Source: Aricia agestis
Lineage: Eukaryota; Arthropoda; Insecta; Lepidoptera; Lycaenidae
Assembly (NCBI RefSeq): GCF_905147365.1
Contig: NC_056428.1
Location: 31,415,001-31,479,000, forward strand
DNA: 64,000 bases
Reading direction: 5' to 3'
Within the stretch, counting starts at the first letter, position 1. Each line of letters starts with the position of its first letter. The notes beneath the pieces were generated by a model. The model ran no database searches. It saw nothing but the letters and a program-made list of their open reading frames with translations, and was not told the DNA's origin. The position numbers and the translations under genes are program-made. Positions 56,413-64,000 of this stretch are shown here, one piece after another.

Positions 56413-56619
56413 CGAAAGTTAAACGGTCGCCGGCTGCTGCCACAGTACGCTCGCTGCGCTCGCTTGGCTTCCTCTGTATTGTGGTCTAAGTTCTAACCTA
56501 ACCTAACCTAATCTTGGACTTTCTGGATTGTGTTTGTTTTTGTTTTGGAGGGGGTTTGCGCCCTCCGAACCCCCCTTTCGGGGGGGCTGCGCCCCTCCCG
56601 TCCCCCTGCTACGGTATCC

Positions 56620-57415
56620 GTAGGCCTTCTGTTAAATCATTATCGAACCACTCATCCCATCATTTTGACCGCTCATTCATTTATCGAACCGCTCATTCCA
56701 TCATTTTTACCGCTCATTCAGCTATTGCACTGCTCAATTATTTTTTATTTCTGTCCATGTTTTACAGTCGCAATAATTAATCAACCGCCATAAAATTAAA
56801 TAGCTGCTCAATATTTTTTTCAACTGATCATAATAACATCTCAAATAAATAACTGCTCAAAAAATTAGTTCCCATTTTTTAACCTTAAAATAATTGAAGT
56901 TGCGACGGAAAACGTGTTGGTGGCTCTTATAAAAAAAGGTGAGTATCACTGATTTAAATTGTTCGTAAACTTCAACTATCTCGCTCTATTTCCATACAAA
57001 ATATCACCATCTCATTTTTATTCATATGGAAACCTGAGGAAAGCGTGGCCGACGAGATTTGGTGACGCCATCCACGGCCAACTACATTTTTACAATATTT
57101 TAGAAGGAAACAAAAGAACGCGAAGAACACGCATCAACCCGCTTCTGAAAAAAAATCTTAAGGCATTAATAAAAGGACAAGAAAAAACGTTGTTATACAT
57201 TGTAATACTGGAAGAATATAAACGTTATATCGCTGTTCGCATTTTCATTCGAAAAGAACACCTAACAACGTATTTCTTAATTTCACATCAGCAGGTTTAG
57301 CTTGACCACGGTGGGAATGCAAAAGAATAGAAATAGTGACAAAATTTAGGCACAAAAAGATTTTCTTTGTCAATCTGTCGCTTTGTCCATTCTTTTGTAG
57401 ATATTTTGAAAGTGG
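56620..57415. other. Unassigned intron sequence with an orphan 113-codon frame
   Basis: The frame at 56959-57300 has a basic Lys/Arg-rich middle and no domain I recognise. Without homology or codon evidence I do not call it a gene. 56640-56780 repeats CCGCTCATTCxxxxxATC at short intervals. Confidence 0.35.
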
Positions 57416-57419
57416 CAAT

Positions 57420-57470
57420 GGGGTCAATTGAAACCGCAACGCGACGCGTAGATGCATTTCTGAAGCTTTT
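57420..57470 (+). repeat. End of the 'CAGACCGCAACGCGACG' MITE family
   Basis: GGGTCAATTGAAACCGCAAC, GCGTAGATGCATTTCTGAA. Confidence 0.5.
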
Positions 57471-57487
57471 TCCATACTGTGCCTTTT

Positions 57488-57712
57488 TCTGTTCGTCAAG
57501 GGCATGCGTTATAGCGAAATCAACAGCGAACGTGAGGCATGCCCGCGAAGCAGGCAGCGACGCGAAGCTGACAGACACTGCAACTGAACAAAAATGACAA
57601 TGTTGTAGTTGCGTTCGTTGATTGCATTCAATTATTGAATGCGTAAAAACGAAAGTTGAATGAAAGAAGATGACAGAAATTGAAGACTAAAGCGCATAGT
57701 GTGGACATAGCT
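57488..57712 (+). repeat. Dispersed repeat, copy of 38570-38800
   Basis: GTCAAGGGCATGCGTTATAG, ACGAAAGTTGAATGAAAGAA, TGTGGACATAGC. Confidence 0.6.
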
Positions 57713-57811
57713 TATATATATTTGTCATTTGACTTCAATGGGGATTGTCCATTTTTTTTTAAATTTTGCTCATTACAAAAATATTTCGAGGAATAAGGTC
57801 AGTGATCGTTT

Positions 57812-58336
57812 TTAGGGTTCCGTACCTCAAAAGGAAAAAACGGAACCCTTATAGGATCACTTTGTTGTCCGTCTGTCCGTCCGTCCGTCTGTCAAGACCC
57901 TTTTTCTCAGGAACGCGTGGAGGTATGAAGCTGAAATTTATATCAATTACTCAGGTCTACTGTCCCTTGAAGCTGTGAAAAAATCAAACTTCTAAGCCAA
58001 CGCAATCAAAAGATACAGCCGTTTATGCAGCAAATTTTCGACACTTGCAAGGGAATCAAAACCTACAGGGTGCTTCCCGTGAACTCAGAATCTTGAAATT
58101 TGGTACGAAGCAACGTCTTATAGCATAGATAAAGGAAAAATTACGAAAACCATAAATTTTTAGTTACATCACATAATATATTTTTTTTTTAATAATTTTA
58201 AACTTACTACCCATTTCCTCATAAACGCGTAGAGGTATTAAATTGAAATTCATACCAAATACTCAGGTCTATAATACCTTTAAGCTGTCGGAACCCTCAG
58301 TGCGCGAGTCCGACTCGCACTTGGCCGGTTTTTTCT
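57812..58336 (+). repeat. GGTTCCG-family repeat
   Basis: GGGTTCCGTACCTCAAAAGG, GTCCGTCTGTCCGTCCGTCC, end CGCGAGTCCGACTCGCACTT, GGCCGG. Confidence 0.65.
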
Positions 58337-58814
58337 GTATATAAACGAAAAAAATACCCATTAGTTACTTATATTTTTGAACAAATACGTTTAACCTTTG
58401 TTTGACCTTCAATGGCGTTAAATTAGCAATAAATTCGACCAACATTACGTTTCGAACTTTTGGTAAGCTTCTCGTATCAGCTTTCACATGATGAGAACTT
58501 GCATTTGACGAACCAGCCATTATAAATAAGATTGAAAGGAAATTTAAAACATACTGCAGAGGTCAATTGGCCGCCGATGATGACGTCAGAGCGAAACTTT
58601 AAAAATTTATTGAGAAAAAACTAGCCAATGATTTTCAAAAATATTTAATTTATATTCTTAAGATACCCTATTTTAACGAAAAAAAAGTACATGTAATTTT
58701 TTTTGACAATTTGCGTGAGACGTCAATTCAATACAAAAGGCATTCACGTGTTGCGTTGCGGTCTTGGCCCGTGTACAGAGTACCTACCGACGTATGACGT
58801 TTTTGTTTGCACAG

Positions 58815-58935
58815 GTCTACTAGCCTGCCTCAGCCGACCAGCAATGAATGAGATCTACTTGCTGACAATATCATACGTTGTGCTAGCAACCTTTCTTCTG
58901 ATTGACCTGTCTCTTGCCGGAACATCAGTATTGAG
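58815..58935 (+). CDS. Ac3: Adenylate cyclase (ADCY5/6 type), TM2 end and TM3
   Basis: Exon of 121 nt, residues 198 (completed) to 237 plus two bases of 238. Acceptor TTTGCACAG, donor GTAAAT. It encodes the end of span 2 (CLLACLS), a short polar turn (RPAMNE), and a long hydrophobic span 3 (IYLLTISYVVLATFLLIDL) ending GTSVL. Sequence identity to named families is weak in this part, as usual for the cyclase membrane region. The call relies on the exact phase fit (1 in, 2 out) and on topology. The preceding 4.1-kb intron is repeat-filled. Confidence 0.86.
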
Positions 58936-59092
58936 GTAAATATTGTTAATTCTGTTGAGCACAGCAAAAAAAATGGATCCGATAATTTCCCTGCAATAAC
59001 AGTCAATAATCTTAAAACATACAGTTTAAATTACAACAATAAATCTAACACGAATGAAGTATATATTATATAATGCCATTATATTTTTACTA

Positions 59093-59165
59093 GCTGTTAC
59101 CCGCGACTTCGTCCGCGTGGACGATAGCTATATATAGCTACTAGCGACCCGCCCCGGCTTCGCAC
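59093..59165 (-). repeat. CTAG end fragment
   Basis: CTAGCTGTTACCCGCGACTT, then AGCTATATATAGCT and CGACCCGCCCCGGCTTCGCA. Confidence 0.5.
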
Positions 59166-59533
59166 TGGTATAAAATAAATTATGGCCTAAGTCACTGAAA
59201 AAATGCTTAAAATCGATTCAGTAGTTTGATTTTAAATAATTTATATTCATTACTACCCGTGGCCCGCATTGGTCGGTACTGCCGCAAAAGCTACTTACGT
59301 CCCGCAATTTTTAAATCTGTAATATCTTCGAAAATATTAAAAAAAAAATTAAAATCGTAATAATTATGCTGTAAAGGGCCATAATCAATAATGTATTTAA
59401 AGTATTTAATTGAATAAGCATTATTGCCGTATTGGTTAAAATCGCTTCCAAAATTAGCCATTATTTGAAGTTAAAAGTAAATGACAAAAAAATATGTTAT
59501 TGTGGGATATATCCATAAGAGATATACTTATAC

Positions 59534-59865
59534 GTGGGAGAGCCATGCTTCGGCACGAATGGGCCGGCTCGACCGGAGAAATACCACATTCTCACAGAAA
59601 ACCGGCGTAAAACAGCGCTTACGTTGTGTTTCGCCGAGTGAGTTTACCGGAGGCCCAATCCCCTACCCTAATCCCTTCCCTACCCTCCCCTATTCCCTTC
59701 CCTTCCCTTCCCATCCCTGCCCTCCCCTATTACCCTATTCCCTCTTAAAAGGCCGGTAACGCACCTGCAGCTCTTCTGATGCTGCGAGTGTCCATGGGCG
59801 ACGGAAGTTGCTTTCCATCAGGTGACCCGTTTGCTCGTTTGCCCCCTTATTTCATAAAAAAAAAA
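59534..59865 (+). mobile_element. SINE with LINE-type 3' tail, copy 4
   Basis: GTGGGAGAGCCATGCTTCGG head, CCCTACCCT-rich middle, CTGCAGCTCTTCTGATGCTG tail, A-run. Confidence 0.85.
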
Positions 59866-60469
59866 CCATCGCGGAGTTTTCTGTAGACCTTTTCAATGTG
59901 TACAATGCGCACCCCTGCATTGGTACTTGTACTATTATCTATTCTGTGGCATTGGTAGCGCCCACTTCGAAACGGGCGTAAATCGCAATATTTTAATTTC
60001 GCCATAACTTCTAAACCAAACGTCCAATTTTAATCATTCAAATAGCAAATATAATCTACATAAACTGTACTTAGTGATGAAATTATTTATTTTGATAAGG
60101 ATTTTTAACATGAGTAAAATAAATGCGTTTAAATATAGTCCAAAAAAAAAATAAAGATTTTTAAATAAAAATATGGTTTTTGTGCCTCACTTGACATAGA
60201 TAGGTATATTGTGTCGCGGACATTTTTGTAGATATTTATAAGATCTACATTTACTTAGAACATTGTATAGTTCTATCTTTTATAGTTTAGGCAGCGTACG
60301 CAAAATAAGTAAATTTTCTGGTTGTTTCCGAAAAACTGAAATATCTTACGGAACCCTATATTCTCCAAAATAAAAAGTAGCCTATGTTACTCGTAAATAA
60401 TGTAGCTTTCGAATGGTGAAAGAATTTTTAAAATCGGTCCAGTAGTTTTTGAGCCTATTCATTACAATT

Positions 60470-60605
60470 AAACAAACAAACAAACAAACAAAGTTTACCT
60501 CTTTATAATATTAGTATAGATAATTATAGCTTATAGCCTTCCTGAGATTAGCGCGTTCAAACAAACAAACAAACTCTTACGCTTTATAATATTACTATCT
60601 AGATT
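60470..60605 (-). repeat. Helitron-like 5' fragment with (CAAA)n
   Basis: ACAAACAAACAAACAAACAA then TTTATAATATTAGTATAGAT; a second partial end follows at 60560-60600. Confidence 0.5.
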
Positions 60606-61280
60606 TAGATGTACTGACATAAAATGTTGGTTGAGAAAAATACAGAGAGATAACTAACTGTTTAACAAAATATATGAAGCAAAATACGAATGCTATATTA
60701 TTAGGTACTTATATCGAAAGGGCAAACTAGCATTAAATAAAATAAATAATCGCATTTAATTAATTTATTCCATAGTTGCAGTTTAATCTATCAAAATGAA
60801 TGTTATACATTGCTTTCAAAGTTGTTGATTGAGATCAACTGAAAACACTAACATAAAAGTTGAGTTAATATTAAAGTTTGCGAAGTTGTAAAAGGTCATT
60901 AAAATGGACCTGCGAAGTTGGCAAGGCTTTGAAAACCATTTGCAACATCAGAAACAAACAGCGGCTATTGTTGTGGACAGCTTTGTTTAATTTTAAATGT
61001 TTAAAGGAGCGGAGTATTAACTCCAACAATTATGTGCCTCTTTGTATGAAAGTTGAACTGACTACAATATTAATAGTTTCTGCTCAAATAAACAGTTGTG
61101 ACCTTTTATTTCCGACAGCTTACCTTTGCGTAGTCACAGCGTAGTAGTTACAAAGGAGAAGATACCTACTCATGGATTGTAGATACTGATTTCTATTGAC
61201 ACCTAGTATTATGGTATAATATATGACACCTAGTATTATGATAGATGATATATTAAATACACCGAGTGATTGAGTGAGAG
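60606..61280. other. Unassigned intron sequence
   Basis: No repeat ends recognised apart from a tandem GACACCTAGTATTATG (two units near 61200-61240). Confidence 0.35.
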
Positions 61281-61285
61281 TGAGG

Positions 61286-61802
61286 AAATTGATTCCTAGG
61301 CAGTTGACAGACCAACGTCATTTGGTAAGATAATGTCAATTCAATGTTAAATTTTGTGATCTATCGGTTGAGTTTTTGACGTGGGAGAGCCATGCTTCGG
61401 CACGAATGGGCCGGCTCGACCGGAGAAATACCACGTCCTCACAGAAAACCGGCGTGAAACAGCGCTTCCGCTGTGTTTCGCCGAGTGAGTGAGTTTACCG
61501 GAGGCCCAATCCTTTTCCTTTCCCTACCCTCCCCTATTCCTTTCCCTTCCCATCCCTACCCTCCCCTATTACCCTATTCCCTCTTAAAAGGCCGGCAACG
61601 CACCTGCAGCTCTTCTGATGCTGCGAGTGTCCATGGGCGACGGAAGTTGCTTTCCATCAGGTGACCCGTTTGCTCGTTTGCCACCTTATTTCATAAAAAA
61701 AAAAAACGCGACCAAACTACGTACAGACTACAGAGTATAGACAGAGTAGTTATGTCTATTGTGCTACGTAGGTCCCCCATCTGCCTAGGAATCAACTTCT
61801 CT
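61286..61802. mobile_element. MITE family D split by a SINE
   Basis: Left arm 61286-61380 (GGAAATTGATTCCTAGGCAG) and right arm 61707-61802 (CGCGACCAAACTACGTA, CTGCCTAGGAATCAACTTCT) match the intact copy at 20725-20880. Confidence 0.75.
61381..61706 (+). mobile_element. SINE with LINE-type 3' tail, copy 5, nested
   Basis: GTGGGAGAGCCATGCTTCGG to CACCTTATTTCATAAAAAAA, inside a family D MITE. It ends 185 bp before the TM4-TM5 exon. Confidence 0.85.
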
Positions 61803-61891
61803 GATAAATGATAATACAAAAAAGTATATTTTTTTGTCATGACAAACTTTGTCTTTTTCGGGTCATTTTCTCTTCAAATCTCTGTCCGCAG

Positions 61892-62048
61892 ATCCCTGAA
61901 CGTAAGCGCCGGCGCATGCGCACTCTTCACCTACGTGACTTACGCGACTCTACCTGTGAGGCTCCACGAGGCCACACTCGGCGGTCTGGCCCTAGCCGCC
62001 GTCAACATCGGTGCCAACCTGATGCTGAACAAGAACAATGATACAGAG
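61892..62048 (+). CDS. Ac3: Adenylate cyclase (ADCY5/6 type), TM4 and TM5
   Basis: Exon of 157 nt; its first base completes Arg238, then residues 239-290. Acceptor TCTGTCCGCAG, donor GTAAAG. Span 4 contains LFTYVTYATLPVRL, which matches the conserved FxxYxxYxLLPVR block before the intracellular turn in ADCY5/6-type enzymes. Span 5 follows (LGGLALAAVNIGANL). The end NKNNDTE holds an NDT sequon that would face outside in the standard topology. It ends in phase 0. A GT-type alternative donor is not obvious. Confidence 0.92.
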
Positions 62049-62224
62049 GTAAAGAACAAACTGGAGAACCTTCTTTAAGAACAAACTGAAGTGACATCTT
62101 TAAGAACAAACTGAAGTAACTTCTTTAAAAACAAACTGAAGTAACGTCTTTATTAAAGGAGTCTGGTAATAAACTCAAACTTAAAAATGTTTATTTTGAA
62201 TACATTTTTTCAAATATTCTCAGA

Positions 62225-62330
62225 ACGTCGGGACTGTACTGGTGCCTACCACCGGTTCGGGAACTAACCCGGCGAGAAGAACCGGCGTAAGAAACTCGCA
62301 CGGGGCCATCTTTTATTAAAGATAGAAAAT
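62225..62330 (+). repeat. Unclassified LINE/SINE-type 3' fragment
   Basis: GGTGCCTACCACCGGTTCGG, CCCGGCGAGAAGAACCGGCG, GAAACTCGCACGGGGCCATC. It looks like a dispersed-repeat 3' region; family not identified. Confidence 0.4.
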
Positions 62331-62480
62331 TACAAAAAAAATTTATTAAATTACAGTTTCATTATGACTAAATAAAATACAACGAGTGTACAATACATAT
62401 TATACAGAAACAGCTCTGCAGGGGGCGACCTTATTCCCATGGTGTACTATCATTCATGAAATCAGTTTCGGAAAACATAA

Positions 62481-62718
62481 TCTATATATATAAAACTCAA
62501 AGGTGACTGACTGATTGACATAGTGATCTATCAACGCACAGCCCAAACCAATGGACGGATCGGGCTGAAATTTGGCATGCGGGTAGATGTTATGACGTAG
62601 GCATCAGCTAAGAAAGGATTTTGATAAATTCCAACCCCAAGGGGTTTAAAAAGGGTATGAAAGTTTGTATATAATAATACTTCTTAACGCGAGCGAAGCC
62701 GCGGGCAAAAGCTCGTAA
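62481..62718 (+). mobile_element. Helitron-like unit, family G
   Basis: TCTATATATATAAAACTCAA start, GGGCTGAAATTTGGCATGCG, end GCGAGCGAAGCCGCGGGCAA, AAGCTCG (expected CTAG altered). Confidence 0.55.
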
Positions 62719-62734
62719 AATTACATAATTAGAT

Positions 62735-62965
62735 GACATCCGCTGCGCCCCGCAACTTCTTTGCGACAAAATTCGTTTCTCGCGCAGGAACTGTAAATTT
62801 TTTTCAAGATGAAAAATATATATCCTATGTCCTTTTCCGAGACTCAAGGCAAGATACCATACCATCCATACCTTTCAGAAAAATCGGTTCAGCGGTTTGG
62901 ACGTGAAGAGGTAGCAAATAGACAGACAAATCTAGGCATTTTTAAATTGTAATATTAGTATGGTC
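62735..62965 (-). repeat. Family B unit, reverse
   Basis: CCCGCAACTTCTTTGCGACA, CGGTTCAGCGGTTTGGACGT, GAAGAGGTAGCAAATAGACA, TTGTAATATTAGTATGG. Confidence 0.55.
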
Positions 62966-63080
62966 TAGCTATGTATGCCCATCGGATTTTATGAAAATTT
63001 TAATAGATATCAAAATTGATCGTCTTTTAGATCAAATCATATAGAGAAAGCACGGTATATTATATTATAGTCCTGTGGTC

Positions 63081-63397
63081 TGAGTTGATTCCATAAAGTT
63101 AATATACCTAGCGGAATAGAGCAACAATCTCGAGCTGTCAAACGAAACCGAAATTGGTTTCATCTGTGTGTAAAAATATGTGTACGTATACACTTACACA
63201 AGCATGATTGAACGTGATTTCTATGAGATTAAATTGTCAACGTGCGGCACGTGCCGACTGGACGTCAAAAAAAGAGAGCTGCTGTTATGTATCACACGTC
63301 TCTTTTTACCACGCAGTGTTACGGATAGTGACATCTCTCTTGCTCAGGCCTTTGTTTCTCTATTCCGCTAGGTTAATAACTTTATGGTTGATTCATA
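63081..63397. mobile_element. MITE with ~38-bp TIR
   Basis: AGTTGATTCCATAAAGTTAA, CCTAGCGGAATAGAG and complement ending ACTTTATGGTTGATTCAT. Confidence 0.75.
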
Positions 63398-63552
63398 GGC
63401 AGTTGAAGGATCAGAAGTAGGCAGATGAATCCGACGAAATGACGTAGGTCATTTCGTCGGATTATAACTTAATGTACGACGTCATTCCGTCAGCTGGGTT
63501 GGAAAAATCGCAACCAAAATAAGTTGATCCGCCATCTGCCTATGAATCAACT
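63388..63552. mobile_element. MITE family D-like, overlapping the previous MITE
   Basis: GGTTGATTCATAGGCAGTTG and CTGCCTATGAATCAAC; internal perfect hairpin at 63427-63463 (AATCCGACGAAATGACG/complement). Confidence 0.7.
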
Positions 63553-63643
63553 ATCAGATTATTTAAAACAAGAGAGAACTTATTTCTCTGATAGTACATG
63601 AAAGTACAGAATATAATATATCTAATTCCAGCATTTTTTCCAG

Positions 63644-63793
63644 ATCTACACCAGTCTTGCAACCCTCATCGCATGCAACATCGCTGGCATAATGACACAC
63701 TACCCTCGCGAACTGGCCCAGCGCCGCGCCTTCCTCGAGACCAGGGACTGCGTTGAGGCACGACTGGTTACACAGCGGGAGAACCAGCAACAG
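63644..63793 (+). CDS. Ac3: Adenylate cyclase (ADCY5/6 type), TM6 and linker to C1 catalytic domain
   Basis: Exon of 150 nt, phase 0 to 0, residues 291-340. Acceptor TTTTTTCCAG, donor GTTAGC. Span 6 (IYTSLATLIACNIAGIMTH) is followed by YPRELAQRRAFLETRDCVEA and RLVTQRENQQQ. This matches the strongly conserved signalling helix of ADCY5/6 (THYP, QRxAFxETRxC, ARLxxQRENQQQ), which in known proteins leads directly into ERLLLSVLPRH and the C1a cyclase domain. The rest of the gene lies past the right edge. ADCY1/8/2 types differ at several of these positions, which supports the subtype. Spans 1-6 are complete with this exon. Confidence 0.95.
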
Positions 63794-63811
63794 GTTAGCT
63801 TACCTATATTT

Positions 63812-64000
63812 CTTTCTAAAGGCCGAATGTATGAATCTCCACAAATCACCACCTCGGTTGGCCTTGTTGCTCTCCTTCTAAAGGCCGAATGTATAAATCT
63901 CCACAACTCACCACCTAGGCTGTCCTTGTTGCTCTCTTTCTAAAGGCCGAATGTATAAATCTCCACAACTCACCACCTAGGCTGGCCTTGTTGCTCTCTT
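63812..64000 (+). repeat. 62-bp minisatellite, 3 units, continues off window
   Basis: CTAAAGGCCGAATGTATAAA recurs at 63816, 63878 and 63940 with CTCACCACCTAGGCTG and CCTTGTTGCTCTCTT between. It begins about 20 bp after the donor of the TM6 exon. Confidence 0.85.

Noticed and set aside
56493..56512. CTAACCTAACCTAACCTAAT, similar to the insect telomere repeat (TTAGG)n
   Set aside because: Only three units; too short to call an interstitial telomere tract.
56959..57300. 113-codon open frame, Lys/Arg-rich
   Set aside because: No recognised motif and no splice or promoter context; AT-rich intron DNA can hold such frames by chance. Left as unassigned.
63816..64000. CRISPR-like array
   Set aside because: The units are contiguous 62-bp tandem copies without unique spacers, in a eukaryotic intron.

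Overview
This window is nuclear DNA from an insect, almost certainly a moth or butterfly (Lepidoptera). The evidence is AT-rich sequence, one conserved gene split into small exons by very long introns, and a dense set of dispersed repeats of the kinds familiar from lepidopteran genomes: mariner, Helitron-like elements ending in CTAG, SINEs sharing a LINE 3' tail, foldback MITEs, and GTCT-rich repeats with GGTTCCG ends. I see no bacterial, viral or CRISPR-like content.

The only host gene I can support is the 5' part of a transmembrane adenylate cyclase of the ADCY5/6 type (probably the lepidopteran counterpart of Drosophila Ac3/Ac39E) on the + strand. Seven coding exons lie at 16398-16494, 39716-39858, 53575-53762, 54546-54709, 58815-58935, 61892-62048 and 63644-63793. 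Each has AG/GT splice borders. The reading frames join exactly across six introns (phases 1, 0, 2, 1, 2, 0), giving a continuous 340-residue stretch. It covers an acidic N-terminal region, six membrane spans (the M1 cassette) and the start of the helix leading into the first catalytic domain. The exon with the start codon lies upstream of 16398 or was not recognised. The catalytic domains lie beyond the right edge.

Layout. 1-16397: upstream intron or flank, filled with mariner copies, a 683-bp hAT element with an exact target duplication, LINE 3' fragments, foldbacks and the GGTTCCG family. 16495-39715: a 23-kb intron with RTE-like and other LINE 3' ends, SINEs, Helitron-like units and a third mariner. 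39859-53574: a 13.7-kb intron with more CTAG-ended elements, a 299-bp tandem duplication and MITEs. 53763-63643: short introns, each carrying MITEs or SINEs. A 62-bp minisatellite starts about 20 bp after the last visible exon and runs off the window.

The most unusual aspects are: many short snap-back palindromes, some inside mariner coding sequence; ~870-bp elements that carry the same Helitron-type 3' end, inverted, at both termini; and a partial intronic copy of the acidic cyclase exon 22 bp downstream of that exon. No undescribed defence or biosynthetic system is evident.
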